The notes: a model not told the origin generated them from the sequence alone. DNA of 64,000 nucleotides from Burkholderiales bacterium Ga0077547 (GCA_001464195.1 LNEY01000014.1:1-64000); one strand, 5' to 3'. Shown: positions 51,535 to 61,843, counted from the first letter of the stretch. Program-made: numbers and translations.

Positions 51535-53574
51535 TCAACGTGAGAGCTGGAGCAACGAGTCGAAGATCGACTGCGCCACCTGCAGCATCTTGGCGGCAGC
51601 CTGGTAGCTTTGCTGGTACTGGATCAGGCGTGCAGCCTCTTCGTCCAGGTTGACCCCGGACTTGCTGGCCACGTCCTTGTTGGCCTGCTCGGCCACCGCG
51701 GTCGACAGATCTGCCGAGGCCCTGGCGCTCTGGACGCGCACGCCGACGTCGGCGATCACGTTGGCGTAGGCATCGGTGACGCTGGCGCCTGGTTGCAAGG
51801 TACCGCCACTCCAGACCGCGCCGACCAAGGTGGCGTCGCGCAGTGCCAGAAAGCCGTTGGCGTTGCGGTTGTCAGACAGCGGATAGGTGTTGCGGCCCAC
51901 GGTGAAGCTGTCACCGATGACCGCGGGGGAAGCCAATGAATCTGCCGCCACCGGCACCCCGGTGATGTTCAGCTTGAAGCCATTGCTGGCCGTCGTGCCA
52001 GGGTAATCAATCGGCTGCCCAGGTTGCCACGCAGCAGGTGTGCTGGTGCCCGATGTATCGGTCCAGGTGTAGGTGTACTGCCCTGGTGTGGCCGTGACCT
52101 GGAATCGCAGCGTCGCCGGCAGGTTGGGATGGGTGCCCGAGCCGACGCTGGCCGCGTCCAGGCTCAGCACGCTGCCCGTTCCGCGGTTCGAGCTGTCCGA
52201 GGTCACGCTCAGCGGTGATGCTGCTGCAATCAGCTTCGGGTTGACCATGTCGAGCCGAAACTCGCGCGCCGCGCTGCCCGCGGGCTGCAGCAAGAACCGG
52301 TCGCCTGCCGACGCGGTGCCGCTGATGTTGATCTGGAAGCCGTCGACGATGTCACCGTTCGCAACAGTGCGTGCCGCAAATGCCGGGTCCGGCACGCCGC
52401 CGCGGAGCCGCTGCAGCTGGAAGCCCCCCGCGCCGTCGGCGATCAGTTCGTAGTCGCTCGCCTGCACACTGCTGATCTGCGCTGCGGCCAGCGACGAAGG
52501 CGACTGCAGAGTCAGCGACACGCTGCCACTGCCGGCATTGGTCGCAAGCGAGCGACCGGCGATCACGGGCGCGCCGGACACATCACCAAAGCGAAATATC
52601 GCCGCCCCGGGCTGGCCCAGGAGATCGAGACCGAGTGCCTGTTGTTCGTTGACCTGCTGGCCTATGCTCAGAGCCAACTGGCCGAGCTGATTGCGGGCAT
52701 CGGTCAGGTCGCTGTTCTGGAATCGCAGCAGACCGGAGATCGAGCCGGACGACAGCAGCGAATCAGGAATCTGCCGACTCCCGTCCTGCCCCGCGACGCC
52801 AATCACCGCCCGTGTCGCATCGTACGGGTCGTACATCGCGAGCAACTTCGTGGTTTGCGCACCGACCACCAGCGCCTGGCCACCGCCCAGGAATACCGAC
52901 AGGGATCCGTCGTCGGCGGGTACCGTGGAGACCTGAACGTACTGACTGAGGTCATTGATGGCGGTATCGCGCTTGTCGAGCAGGTCATTTGGCGGCTGAC
53001 CCAGACCACGGGCGTCGACGATGCTCTTGTTCAACGCGGCGATCTGCTGCGTCAAGCTGTTCACCGAGGTCACCGACACCTGAATCTGCTGGGTCACGCC
53101 CGCCTGCAGCGTATCGATCTGTCGCGCGGCCGCGTTGTACCGTGACGCCAGATCACCCGCTCGCGCCAGCGCGACCTGGCGAGCCGTCTCGTCCTGCGGT
53201 TTGGTCGACACGTCGGTGAACGCATTGAAGAATTGCGTGGCGGCGTGGCCCAGCCCGGCTTCGCCGACGCCGAAGACGGCCTCCAGCTGGTTGAGCTGGT
53301 CGCTGCGCGCACTGTCGGCGCTGGCCTGGGAGCGCGTCAAGGCCGCTTGCTGGGTCAGAAAATCATCGTGCGCGCGCGTGACCGTCGAGATGTCGACACC
53401 GCGACCGAAGAAGCCGGCGCCGGTGTACTGACCATTCGATGACGACAGCTCGACTTCCTGTCGCGAGTAGCCGCGCGTGTTGGCGTTGGCGATGTTGTTG
53501 CCAGTGGTCTGAAGCTGGGCAAAGGCAGCGCCCAGGGCCCTCGTGCCCAACGACGACAGTGCTCCAGTGCCCAT
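51535..53574 (-). CDS. flgK: flagellar hook-filament junction protein 1 (HAP1)
   Basis: A 679-residue FlgK. The N-terminal rod-type domain has LSSLGTRALGAAFAQLQTTG and the NIANANTRGYSRQEVEL signature (about 29-45). The C-terminal heptad domain has VNLDEEAARLIQYQQSYQAA followed by AKMLQVAQSIFDSLL. The middle is longer than in enterobacteria (547 residues there), with repeated beta domains. It lies 31 bases after flgJ and belongs to flgBCDEFGHIJKL. Confidence 0.95.
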   Translation of the reverse strand: MGTGALSSLGTRALGAAFAQLQTTGNNIANANTRGYSRQEVELSSSNGQYTGAGFFGRGVDISTVTRAHDDFLTQQAALTRSQASADSARSDQLNQLEAVFGVGEAGLGHAATQFFNAFTDVSTKPQDETARQVALARAGDLASRYNAAARQIDTLQAGVTQQIQVSVTSVNSLTQQIAALNKSIVDARGLGQPPNDLLDKRDTAINDLSQYVQVSTVPADDGSLSVFLGGGQALVVGAQTTKLLAMYDPYDATRAVIGVAGQDGSRQIPDSLLSSGSISGLLRFQNSDLTDARNQLGQLALSIGQQVNEQQALGLDLLGQPGAAIFRFGDVSGAPVIAGRSLATNAGSGSVSLTLQSPSSLAAAQISSVQASDYELIADGAGGFQLQRLRGGVPDPAFAARTVANGDIVDGFQINISGTASAGDRFLLQPAGSAAREFRLDMVNPKLIAAASPLSVTSDSSNRGTGSVLSLDAASVGSGTHPNLPATLRFQVTATPGQYTYTWTDTSGTSTPAAWQPGQPIDYPGTTASNGFKLNITGVPVAADSLASPAVIGDSFTVGRNTYPLSDNRNANGFLALRDATLVGAVWSGGTLQPGASVTDAYANVIADVGVRVQSARASADLSTAVAEQANKDVASKSGVNLDEEAARLIQYQQSYQAAAKMLQVAQSIFDSLLQLSR

Positions 53575-53605
53575 GCTGAGTCGATCCTTTGCGGCTGTGG
53601 TGGGG

Positions 53606-54517
53606 TCAGGTCGTCATCACCCGCTGCAGGCGCAGCGTGGTGTTGATGACGCGGGTCAGCTTGTCCGCGTAGGCGGGGTCGGTGGCATAGCCGGCGCGTT
53701 GCAAACCTTGCGCGAAGCCCGCAGCACCAGCGGTACCGGTACTGGCCTCCGCGACCACCCGGCTGTAGCGCGGACTGTCCTTCATCAGGCGGGCGTAGTC
53801 GCTGAACGAAGCCTCATAAGAGTCGTACGCACGGAACTTGGCCGTCACCTTGCGCGCAGTGCCATCGATGAACTCGGTGGTCGTCACCTCTGCCACACGG
53901 CCCGTCCAACCCGGGCCCGCCTTGATGCCGAACACGTTGAAGGAGGTCGATCCGTCGGCGTTCTTGATCTCGTGCCGGCCCCAGCCCGACTCATGGGCGG
54001 CCTGGCCCACCATGAAACTGGCTGGAATGCCGGTCTGCGCCTCGGCAGCGCGTGCAGATTCGGTGTGGCGTTGCACGAAGTCGATTTGACGCTGCGAAGC
54101 GGCTGCCGCGGACCGACCGGCATCTGTGACGGCGCTGACAGGACGGGCGGCCGTTTCGGCAGCGGCAGGTGGCATCACGTTGCCCATTTGCCGTTCGAGC
54201 TGGCGCGCAATCACGTCCGAGAGCCCTCCAGGCGCACCGCTGATCTTCTTGGCGTACTCCGCGTCGAGCATGTCGTTGCCCAGCTGCGTGCCCTGGTTGT
54301 CCAGCATGCCGGAGGACATGGCTGCCTGCGCTTCGCGCATGCCCTTCAGGAGCTGCTGCATGAAGAGCGTTTCAAATTGCCGGGCCGTCTCCTTGATGGC
54401 CGCCTTCGGATCGCGTGCGGCGCCATTGCGCAGTGCGGCCAACGCCCGCGCATCGGTGGCTGTGGCCGCCGATGCGGTCACGGCACCGGTCAACAACTGC
54501 GTCGATGGCAGGCTCAT
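53606..54517 (-). CDS. flgJ: flagellar rod cap and peptidoglycan hydrolase FlgJ
   Basis: A 303-residue two-domain protein. The rod-capping part (about 35-115) has ETARQFETLFMQQLLKGMRE and GNDMLDAEYAKKISG. The glucosaminidase domain (about 145-300) has GIPASFMVGQAAHESGWGRH with catalytic Glu176 and NVFGIKAGPGWTG. It cuts the peptidoglycan so that the rod can pass. It overlaps the flgI stop by one base. Confidence 0.95.
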   Translation of the reverse strand: MSLPSTQLLTGAVTASAATATDARALAALRNGAARDPKAAIKETARQFETLFMQQLLKGMREAQAAMSSGMLDNQGTQLGNDMLDAEYAKKISGAPGGLSDVIARQLERQMGNVMPPAAAETAARPVSAVTDAGRSAAAASQRQIDFVQRHTESARAAEAQTGIPASFMVGQAAHESGWGRHEIKNADGSTSFNVFGIKAGPGWTGRVAEVTTTEFIDGTARKVTAKFRAYDSYEASFSDYARLMKDSPRYSRVVAEASTGTAGAAGFAQGLQRAGYATDPAYADKLTRVINTTLRLQRVMTT

Positions 54518-55647
54518 CAGATCACCTCGAGCTCGGCGTTCAGCGAGCCGGCTGATTTCATCGCCTGCAGGATCGCGAGCAGGTCTTGCGGCGTCGCGCC
54601 CAGCGAATTCAGGGCCTTGACCACATCTGCCAGCTTGGCACCTGCAGGCAAGGCGATCAGAGAGCCGGGCTCCTGCCGGATCGTGATGTCGCTCTTCTCG
54701 GCTTGCACGGTCTGCCCCTGGGCAAAAGCGTTGGGCTGGCTGACCAGCGGCGTGGTGCTGATGGTCACGGACAGATTGCCGTGGGCAATGGCGCAGGCCG
54801 ACAGCGTGACCGACTCATTGACCACCACCGAGCCCGTGCGCGCATTGATGATCACGCGGGCGGCTGGCGCCGCCAGGTTGATATTGAGATTCTCGATTTC
54901 AGCCAGAAACGAAACGCGATCATCGGACGACTCGGGCATGCTCACGCGCACCCTGCGACCGTCGACCGCCTGTGCCGTGCCGGCACCCATGCGGGTGTTG
55001 ATGGCGCGAGCCACCTCGCGCGCGGTGTGGTAGTCGTCGGCGTGCAGATCGAGCTGCAGACCGCTGCCCATGTTCAGCGGCGTCGGCACCGATCGCTCGA
55101 CAGTGGCACCCTCGGGCACCCGTCCTGCACTCAGGTGGTTGATCTGAACCTTCGACCCGCCTGCCGAGGCGCCAGCACCACCCACGATGAGGTTGCCTTG
55201 CGCCAGCGCATAGATCTGTCCGTCAGCGCCTTTCAGCGGCGTGGCGATCAACATGCCACCGCGCAGGCTCTTCGCGTTGGCGAGAGACGACACGTTGACG
55301 TCGATGGTCTGACCGGGCTGCGCAAAAGCGGGCAATTGGGCGGTGACCATCACCGCAGCCACATTCTTCAGCTGGACATTGGTGCCCGCCGGGATGGTCA
55401 CGCCCAGCTGCTGAAGCAGGGAGTTCAGACTTTGCGTGGTGAAGGGTGCCGAGGTCGTCTGGTCGCCGGTACCGTCCAACCCCACAACGAGGCCATAGCC
55501 CACCAACGGGTTGCTGCGCACACCTTGAACGGAAGCGATTTCCTTCAGGCGGGCAGCGCTGGCGGTGCCAACCCAACCGATGGTGGTGCCAGCGACGGCA
55601 AGCACCATCCCGACGACCGCACACCACCCTCTTTTGCTTGTGTTCAT
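54517..55647 (-). CDS. flgI: flagellar P-ring protein
   Basis: A 376-residue exported protein with a signal peptide (MNTSKRGWCAVVGMVLAVAG, cut after ASA near residue 32). The P-ring signature RLKEIASVQGVRSNPLVGYG followed by LVVGLDGTGDQTTSAPFTTQ is intact, as are VTAQLPAFAQPGQTIDVNVS and GSLIALPAGAKLADVVKALN at the end. An ATG 8 codons earlier (55671) is possible. It forms the ring around the rod in the peptidoglycan layer. Confidence 0.95.
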   Translation of the reverse strand: MNTSKRGWCAVVGMVLAVAGTTIGWVGTASAARLKEIASVQGVRSNPLVGYGLVVGLDGTGDQTTSAPFTTQSLNSLLQQLGVTIPAGTNVQLKNVAAVMVTAQLPAFAQPGQTIDVNVSSLANAKSLRGGMLIATPLKGADGQIYALAQGNLIVGGAGASAGGSKVQINHLSAGRVPEGATVERSVPTPLNMGSGLQLDLHADDYHTAREVARAINTRMGAGTAQAVDGRRVRVSMPESSDDRVSFLAEIENLNINLAAPAARVIINARTGSVVVNESVTLSACAIAHGNLSVTISTTPLVSQPNAFAQGQTVQAEKSDITIRQEPGSLIALPAGAKLADVVKALNSLGATPQDLLAILQAMKSAGSLNAELEVI

Positions 55648-55687
55648 GTCCGGATGCACCTTGTGATGCATCCGATTCTGGGCAAAC

Positions 55688-56386
55688 TTAAATCGGCAGA
55701 ACGGTCAAAAAGAACCGCGCCAACCACCCAATTATCTGGGCATCAGCCTGCGCACCACGGCCCTTGTGCTCCAGCCGAACATTCGCAATCTGCGCCGAGG
55801 CGACCACATTGCCGGCCTGAATCGAGCGGGGGTCGATCTGGCCGGAGAACCGCAGCACATCGACGTTGTCATTGACGCCGATCTGCTTCTCGCCGGAGAC
55901 GCGCAGGTGTCCATTGGGCAGCACTTCGGTGACGGTGGCCGTGATCACGCCCGAGAAGTTGTTGGTGTTCTCGGTGCTGCCCTTGCCTTCGAAGGTATTG
56001 GCTGAATTGCCACTCGCACTGGCGCGGCTGAGCAGGCTGGAGGGCAACAACGGTACGGCGCTGAGGCCGGCGCTGACAGTGCCGGACTTGTCGATGGTGC
56101 TGGTGCTCTTCTGGGTGGCCGAGACCTTTTCGATGATCTGCACCGTGATCGTGTCTCCGACCAGTCGAGCGCGGTGATCCTCGAACAGCGGGCGGTACTG
56201 GGACGCCTGAAAGATCGCCCCATTGGCAACGGGTGGCGCCGTGTTCGGCAGCGGCGCGGCGTGCGTCGGCACGGCCACGTCGACCGAGCGGCTCAGCCCG
56301 AACGCCGAGCAACCACACAAGGTCACCACCGAGAGTGCGGCTGCCACACCCCCCCATGGACGCAGGATGCTCAGCAGGTTCATCAC
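55688..56386 (-). CDS. flgH: flagellar L-ring lipoprotein
   Basis: A 232-residue outer-membrane lipoprotein: signal with lipobox LCGC and lipid-bearing Cys26. Family stretches are [20 protein letters not shown] and [20 protein letters not shown], then [20 protein letters not shown] followed by [16 protein letters not shown]. It overlaps flgG by 4 bases and is followed by flgI. Confidence 0.95.
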   Translation of the reverse strand: MMNLLSILRPWGGVAAALSVVTLCGCSAFGLSRSVDVAVPTHAAPLPNTAPPVANGAIFQASQYRPLFEDHRARLVGDTITVQIIEKVSATQKSTSTIDKSGTVSAGLSAVPLLPSSLLSRASASGNSANTFEGKGSTENTNNFSGVITATVTEVLPNGHLRVSGEKQIGVNDNVDVLRFSGQIDPRSIQAGNVVASAQIANVRLEHKGRGAQADAQIIGWLARFFLTVLPI

Positions 56387-57165
56387 ATCTGACCCAGCTT
56401 CTGCAGCATCTGATCAGACGTGCTGATGGCCTTCGAATTGAGCTCGTAGGCCCGCTGCGTCTGGATCATCGATACCAGCTCTTCGACCACGTTGACGTTC
56501 GAGGTCTCGACGAAGCCCTGCTGCAGTTGACCCGTGCCGTTCGCCCCCGGCGCACCGGTGTTCGGCGTACCGGACGCTGCGGTTTCGGCATAGAGGTTCT
56601 GACCCTTGGGCTCGAGACCGGCCGGGTTCACAAAGTTGGCCAGTTGCAACTGCCCCACGGTCTGCGGCAATGCCTGGCCCGGCAGCGCGACACTCACCGT
56701 GCCGTCGGCAGCGATGGTCACGCTCTGCGCGTTGGTCGGAATGGTGATGCCGGGGTTGACGGTGTAGCCGTTGTTGGTCACCAGCTGGCCTTGCGCGTTG
56801 ACCTGGAACGAGCCGTCGCGGCTGTAGCCTGTGGTGCCATCGGGCATCTGGATCTCGAAGAAGCCGCTGCCCTTGATGGCCACGTCCAGCGGATTGGTGC
56901 TTTGCTGCAGGTTGCCCTGCGCGAAGCTGCGCGCGGTGGCCACGGCACGGGTGCCCAGGCCCAGCTGAAGCCCGGTTGGCAAGGTCGTCTGCTCGCTGCT
57001 GTTGCCACCTGCCTGACGCAGGTTCTGGTACATCAGGTCCTCGAACACGGCGTGGGATTTCTTGTAACCGTTGGTCGAGACGTTGGCCAGGTTGTTGGAA
57101 ATGGCATCGAGCTGCGTCTGCTGCGCTTCCATGCCGGTTTTGGCGATCCACAGTGCACGAATCAT
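56383..57165 (-). CDS. flgG: distal rod protein
   Basis: A 260-residue FlgG, the usual length. [20 protein letters not shown] followed by [17 protein letters not shown] is the rod-protein N-terminus; the C-terminus has [20 protein letters not shown] followed by [20 protein letters not shown]. 44 bases after flgF. Confidence 0.96.
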   Translation of the reverse strand: MIRALWIAKTGMEAQQTQLDAISNNLANVSTNGYKKSHAVFEDLMYQNLRQAGGNSSEQTTLPTGLQLGLGTRAVATARSFAQGNLQQSTNPLDVAIKGSGFFEIQMPDGTTGYSRDGSFQVNAQGQLVTNNGYTVNPGITIPTNAQSVTIAADGTVSVALPGQALPQTVGQLQLANFVNPAGLEPKGQNLYAETAASGTPNTGAPGANGTGQLQQGFVETSNVNVVEELVSMIQTQRAYELNSKAISTSDQMLQKLGQM

Positions 57166-57209
57166 GGGGAGTGTCCTGAGTCAGGGGTTGAGACGGCGCG
57201 TGGCGGCGC

Positions 57210-57938
57210 TCAGTTCATCGAGAGCAGCTGGGCTGCCGCGGCTTCGTTGTCCTTGGCGGTCTGCATCAATTTCATCTGGGCCTCGAACTGGCGGGCCGCA
57301 GAGATCATCGCGACCATCGTCTCGACTGGACTGACGTTCGAGCCTTCCAGCGCGCCGTCTTGCACTCGGGCCGTGGTGTCGGCCGTCAGATCGCCACCAT
57401 CGGCAGCCCTGAAGAGCCCGTCCTCGCCACGGATCAAGGCCGCTTCTGGCGTGACCAGCTTCAACCGACCGATGGCTTGCGGAGCCTGATTGCCGGTGCG
57501 GGCGCTGATGGTGCCGTCGCCGGCGATGGAGACCTCGCTGTTCTCGGGCACCTGGATCGGGCCGCCGTCACCGAGCACACTGAGGCCACCGCGCGTGGTC
57601 AGCGTGCCGTCGGAAGACACATCCAACGAACCGCCGCGGGTGTACGCCTCGGTGCCGTCGAGTGCCTGCACCGCGAGCCAGGCGTTGCCCCGCACCGCGA
57701 CGTCGAGATTGCGCCCCGTGGCGGACACCGGTCCGGGCGTGGCGTCGTATCCGGGTGTCGACTCCAGCGCATAAACCCGCGTGCTGGCGCCACTGCCTTG
57801 CACGGGTACGGCCCGAAAGGCCTGCAGCTCGGCGCGAAAGCCGGTCGTCGAGACGTTGGCCAGGTTGTGTGCCAGCACGTCCTGGCGCTGCAAGGTGGCC
57901 TTGGCGCCGGACATCGACAGGTAGATCATGCGGTCCAT
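57210..57938 (-). CDS. flgF: proximal rod protein FlgF
   Basis: A 242-residue rod protein. MDRMIYLSMSGAKATLQRQD and VLAHNLANVSTTGFRAEL form the family start; ALEGSNVSPVETMVAMISAA then RQFEAQMKLM the end. 36 bases after flgE. Confidence 0.95.
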   Translation of the reverse strand: MDRMIYLSMSGAKATLQRQDVLAHNLANVSTTGFRAELQAFRAVPVQGSGASTRVYALESTPGYDATPGPVSATGRNLDVAVRGNAWLAVQALDGTEAYTRGGSLDVSSDGTLTTRGGLSVLGDGGPIQVPENSEVSIAGDGTISARTGNQAPQAIGRLKLVTPEAALIRGEDGLFRAADGGDLTADTTARVQDGALEGSNVSPVETMVAMISAARQFEAQMKLMQTAKDNEAAAAQLLSMN

Positions 57939-57974
57939 CGCAAGCTCCTCAGAGTATCAATTCAGGCGCTCGAA

Positions 57975-59240
57975 TCAAATGTTGACGAGCGTCTGCAGCA
58001 CCTGGTCCTGCGTCGTGATGGTCTTGGCATTGGCCTGGTACAGCCGCTGCGCGGTGATCAGGTTGACCAGCTCGCCCGTCAGGTCCACGTTGGACTCTTC
58101 CAGCGAACCGGACTGCAACGCGCCATAGGTGCCGGTCCCCGGAGGGCCACCGCTGCTGGGATCGCCAGAGGCGAAGGTCGAGCGCCACAGGTTGCCACCC
58201 ATCGGTTGCAGGCCCTGCAGGTTGCTGAAGTCGACCAGTTGCAGCTGCGACAGGTTCTGGGTGCGGCCATTGGAATACGTCGCCTTGACCACGCCGGAGT
58301 CGTCGAAGGTGATGCCGGTCAGCTGGCCCGAGGCATAACCGTCCTGCTTGAGTTCGTTGACGCTGAAGCCCGAAGCGTATTGGCTGCTGCCCGCGAAATT
58401 GAGTGGCAGCGCGGAGAACAGCGTGGTCGACGGCGTGACCCGCGGATCGACGACGTTGATCGTCGGCGGGGTGGTGGGCGATGTCAGGGCCCCGGTGGAA
58501 CTGAACGTCAGTGAGCTGACCAGACCGGTCGCCGGCGACGGGCCATCGAAAGCCTGTCCGTTGACCGTCGCGTAGACGTCCCAGCTGTCGGCGGCGGTCT
58601 TGCGGAAGTAATAGTTCATCGTCACCGGCGCGCCCTGGCTGTCATACAGCGTTTGCGACGTGGCGTAGTTGTAGCTGGAGGGCGTGTTGAACGACAGTGG
58701 CACTGTGGGCACCGCGCTGGTGGCGTCGAGGTTGACGCTCATGCGGATGCCACGGAGCGCCGGGTCGGTACCCGCGCCGGTGGCCACGGGAGCACCCAGT
58801 CCTGCCTGCAGGCGAATCGACTGCACGTCACCGACGGCGCGACCGACGGCATCGTCCCAAGGCTGGGCCTGCAGCTTGTTGCCGATGTTGTCGACGACAA
58901 AGCCCTCGCGGTCCAGCTTGAACTGACCGTTGCGGGTGTAGGCCGTGTCACCCCCCGGGCGCAGCACCTGGAAGAAGCCCCGTCCGTTGATGGCGAGATC
59001 CAGTGGATTGCCGGTCGTCGAGATATTGCCCTGGGTGAACTGCTGCGCGACGGCCGCAAGACTGACGCCGATGCCGACGTTGCTGCCGCCGGCGCCGTTG
59101 ATGGAGTTCGCATAGACGTCGGCGAACTCCGCCCGTGACGCCTTCGCGCCGAAGGTATTGGCATTGGCAATGTTGTTGCCGATGACGTCCAGGTTCTTGC
59201 TGGTGGCATTCAGACCGGAAAGACCTTGTTGGAAGCCCAT
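57975..59240 (-). CDS. flgE: flagellar hook protein
   Basis: A 421-residue hook protein. GFQQGLSGLNATSKNLDVIG followed by NNIANANTFGAKASRAEFAD is the N-terminal polymerisation domain. The C-terminal one is LEESNVDLTGELVNLITAQR then LYQANAKTITTQDQVLQTLV. The middle domains are of average size. It follows flgD by 59 bases. Confidence 0.95.
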   Translation of the reverse strand: MGFQQGLSGLNATSKNLDVIGNNIANANTFGAKASRAEFADVYANSINGAGGSNVGIGVSLAAVAQQFTQGNISTTGNPLDLAINGRGFFQVLRPGGDTAYTRNGQFKLDREGFVVDNIGNKLQAQPWDDAVGRAVGDVQSIRLQAGLGAPVATGAGTDPALRGIRMSVNLDATSAVPTVPLSFNTPSSYNYATSQTLYDSQGAPVTMNYYFRKTAADSWDVYATVNGQAFDGPSPATGLVSSLTFSSTGALTSPTTPPTINVVDPRVTPSTTLFSALPLNFAGSSQYASGFSVNELKQDGYASGQLTGITFDDSGVVKATYSNGRTQNLSQLQLVDFSNLQGLQPMGGNLWRSTFASGDPSSGGPPGTGTYGALQSGSLEESNVDLTGELVNLITAQRLYQANAKTITTQDQVLQTLVNI

Positions 59241-59299
59241 GGTGTGTCCTTATGAGGTGCGTGGTGGCCGAGGTGGCGGGAAACGTGGGGAGTGCGGCG

Positions 59300-59956
59300 T
59301 CAGTTCAAGGCGCGCACGCTGCTGTACGGAACGCTGCCTGCGTTCTGGAGTTCGAGGTTCAAGACGCTGCCGCTGGTGTTGATGGCGTTGACGCGATCGC
59401 GCATCAACGGGGTCGGGTTGCTGGTGACGCTGCCGTTGGTGGCGGTCACGCGGAACCGCAAGCCACTGTCGTTGGTGGCATCGCCAGCCGGCCAGTTGAA
59501 GCTGTGGCTGCCGGACCCTATCGCGCCGAGTGCCATGCTGTCGATGACTTGGCCCGACGGCGACAACACATCGACCTTGACCGCGTCGGCAGGGCCCGAC
59601 AGTTCGAAACCGCCCTGCCCGATGCCGCCGTTGATGTCGAGCACATTGCCGGGAACGACCACATCGCGGCCAACCAACGAAGCACTCTGCAGCGCCTGCA
59701 ATTGCGTGAACTGACCCGCCAGACCCTGCACCGTGGTGTTGAGCTGCTGGATGCCGCTGACGGTGTTGATCTGCGCAATCTGCGACGTCACTTGCGCGTT
59801 GTCCATCGGGCTGAGCGGATCCTGGTTCTGGATCTGTGTGATCAACAGCTTCAGGAAGCGGTCCTGTGAGCCAGGATCGTCAGCGGCCAAGCTTCCCGAC
59901 GAGGAGGACGTGCCCGTGCCCGCGGGCTTGTTGAGGGTCGAGAAATCGATGGCCAT
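59300..59956 (-). CDS. flgD: hook capping protein
   Basis: A 218-residue FlgD needed for hook assembly. The N-terminal signature is DRFLKLLITQIQNQDPLSPM followed by DNAQVTSQIAQINTVSGIQQ. The later part has the TUDOR/FnIII-like beta domain (SPSGQVIDSMALGAIGSGSH). It lies 29 bases after flgC. Confidence 0.95.
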   Translation of the reverse strand: MAIDFSTLNKPAGTGTSSSSGSLAADDPGSQDRFLKLLITQIQNQDPLSPMDNAQVTSQIAQINTVSGIQQLNTTVQGLAGQFTQLQALQSASLVGRDVVVPGNVLDINGGIGQGGFELSGPADAVKVDVLSPSGQVIDSMALGAIGSGSHSFNWPAGDATNDSGLRFRVTATNGSVTSNPTPLMRDRVNAINTSGSVLNLELQNAGSVPYSSVRALN

Positions 59957-59985
59957 GAAGCGTGTCCTCGGATTCTGTAAAGAGC

Positions 59986-60402
59986 TCAGTTGCCCATCTG
60001 CAGGGTCTTGAGCAGCAACGACTTGGCGGTATTCATCACTTCGACGTTGTTCTGGTACGAGCGCGAGGCCGAGATCATGTTGACCATCTCCTCGACCGCA
60101 TTGACATTGCTGTACGTCACATAGCCATCGGCGTCAGCACTGGGGTGCTTCGGGTCGAGCACCCGGCGACCGGGCGTCTGGTCTTCTGAAATCGTGCTCA
60201 CGGCCACCCCGGCGGCACCGGCATTGCCGCCGATGGTGCCCATCAGCTGCGTCTGGAAGGTCACCTGCCGCGCCTTGTAGGCCTGCCCGTCGGGCCCGGC
60301 GACGGTGTCGGCGTTGGCCAGGTTCGACGCGACGATGTTCAACCGCTGGCTTTGCGCGCTGGTTGCGCTGCCCGCCACATTGAAGATGTTCATCATGCTC
60401 AT
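59986..60402 (-). CDS. flgC: proximal rod protein FlgC
   Basis: A 138-residue rod protein. FNVAGSATSAQSQRLNIVAS followed by NLANADTVAGPDGQAYKA is the family start; SNVNAVEEMVNMISASRSYQ then NNVEVMNTAKSLLLKTL the end. The ATG at 60402 shares one base with the flgB stop (TGATG). Confidence 0.96.
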   Translation of the reverse strand: MSMMNIFNVAGSATSAQSQRLNIVASNLANADTVAGPDGQAYKARQVTFQTQLMGTIGGNAGAAGVAVSTISEDQTPGRRVLDPKHPSADADGYVTYSNVNAVEEMVNMISASRSYQNNVEVMNTAKSLLLKTLQMGN

Positions 60403-60821
60403 CAATAACCTCCCTTGATCGCGTCGAGCATGGTGCGCACGGAGCCGTTGACAAACCTCAGCGTGGCCTCGTACTTCACCGCGTTGTCGGCGAAGCTGGC
60501 GCGCTCGCGGTCCATGTCGACGGTGTTGTTGTCCAGGCTGGTCTGGCTGACATTCGAATAAAGCAGGTTCGCTGCGGCTGGCGACGCCCCGCTGCCAGCG
60601 ATGTGCCCGGCCCGGGTGGTGTCCAGCCGGCCCACCGTGCCCACACGCGGAGCCTGACTGCCGGTGGCGTCACGCAGGGCTTGTGAGAAGTTGATGTCAC
60701 GAGAGACGTACCCGGGCGTGTCGGCGTTGGCAATGTTGCTGGCGATCAGACGCTGCCGCTCAGCCCTCAGGGTCAAGGCTTCGCCCTGGAAGTTGATGGA
60801 ACTGGTGAGCTGATTCAGCAT
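60402..60821 (-). CDS. flgB: proximal rod protein FlgB
   Basis: A 139-residue rod protein, first of the flgBCDEFGHIJKL operon. ALTLRAERQRLIASNIANAD followed by TPGYVSRDINF is the signature; the C-terminal helix (NNTVDMDRERASFADNAVKY) is typical. Its promoter must lie in the 130-base gap shared with flgA; no standard element was certain to me. Confidence 0.96.
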   Translation of the reverse strand: MLNQLTSSINFQGEALTLRAERQRLIASNIANADTPGYVSRDINFSQALRDATGSQAPRVGTVGRLDTTRAGHIAGSGASPAAANLLYSNVSQTSLDNNTVDMDRERASFADNAVKYEATLRFVNGSVRTMLDAIKGGY

Positions 60822-60951
60822 GGGTCACTCCCGAAGGCTGGCTGTGCAGTCATTGTCTGGAGGGCTTGCCCCAAACATAAGCGGGAACAAGGGCCGGATT
60901 CACCGTCAATTCACAGCCTGCGGTGCGCCTGGTCGTGCCTAGAGTGCAGGT

Positions 60952-61755
60952 ATGAAATTCCGTCACGCTCATCGCCCTGCACACGCCCTCCGACGCGGAG
61001 GCCTGCTGATCGTCAGCCTGCTGGCGCTTTGCCTGCCGGTACCGGCCAGCGCGCAAGCGTCGGCCGACGTCACCGTCGATGCGGCTCTGCTCGATCAGGT
61101 GCGCGCGCTGGCGTTGCAGGCGACGCAGCAATCCACACCCGCTCAGACCCTCAACGCAGGCGACTCCGCACCGGCCGAGGCCAACGCGGCGAAGCCGCTG
61201 CGCTTTGAAGTGCAGGTCGGTGCGCTGGACTCGCGGCTGAGGCTCGCGGCATGTCAGCGCATCGAACCTTACTTGCCGCCAGGCATGCGCCTGTGGGGCA
61301 AGGCACGCATCGGGCTGCGCTGTACGCAAGGTGTGAAGCCATGGAATGTCTATCTGCCGGTGACGGTGCGTGTCTTCGGCCAGGCCCTGGTCGCGGCGGC
61401 GCCACTGCCAGCGGGTGCGACACTGCGTGGGGACGATCTGCGCTGGGCCGAGATCGATCTCGCCGAAGACAACGCCCCCGTAGTGACCAACGCCGCACTC
61501 GCCGTGGGCAGGACGCTGACACGGCCGCTGATGGCGGGTCGCGGATTGCGCCAGACCGATCTGAAGCCACGGATGTGGTTCGCTGCTGGCGATTCGGTCA
61601 AGGTGCTGGCCAGCGGGCCGGGCTTCAGCGTGGCCGGCAGCGGCCAAGCCCTGACGCCTGGTATCGAAGGTCAGACCGCGCGCGTCCGCACCGACAGTGG
61701 TCAGGTGCTTACCGGCACACCGGTGGGCACGCGGGTGGTGGAGCTGTCGCTGTGA
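60952..61755 (+). CDS. flgA: flagellar P-ring assembly chaperone FlgA
   Basis: A 267-residue periplasmic protein with a signal peptide (hydrophobic LLIVSLLALCLPVPASAQA). The SAF domain and FlgA tail are visible: AAPLPAGATLRGDDLRWAEI, LTRPLMAGRGLRQTDLKPRM and a GQTARVRTDSGQVLTGTPVG end. It is divergent from flgB and precedes flgM. Confidence 0.94.
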   Translation: MKFRHAHRPAHALRRGGLLIVSLLALCLPVPASAQASADVTVDAALLDQVRALALQATQQSTPAQTLNAGDSAPAEANAAKPLRFEVQVGALDSRLRLAACQRIEPYLPPGMRLWGKARIGLRCTQGVKPWNVYLPVTVRVFGQALVAAAPLPAGATLRGDDLRWAEIDLAEDNAPVVTNAALAVGRTLTRPLMAGRGLRQTDLKPRMWFAAGDSVKVLASGPGFSVAGSGQALTPGIEGQTARVRTDSGQVLTGTPVGTRVVELSL

Positions 61756-61816
61756 ACCAGCCAGTGCAAGTTGTCACGGCTGCGACGCGGGTTTGCGCCG
61801 GGCCGTCGAAAGGTTC

Positions 61817-61843
61817 TAAAGTCCGGGCCAGAGCGGCCGATAC
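61817..61843 (+). promoter_or_regulatory. sigma-28 (FliA) promoter of flgM
   Basis: TAAA (61817-61820), exactly 15 bases, then GCCGATAC (61836-61843). The consensus is TAAA-N15-GCCGATAA, so only the last base differs. It lies 51 bases before the flgM ATG and would make flgM (and flgN) a late class gene activated once FliA is free, as in enterobacteria. Confidence 0.85.
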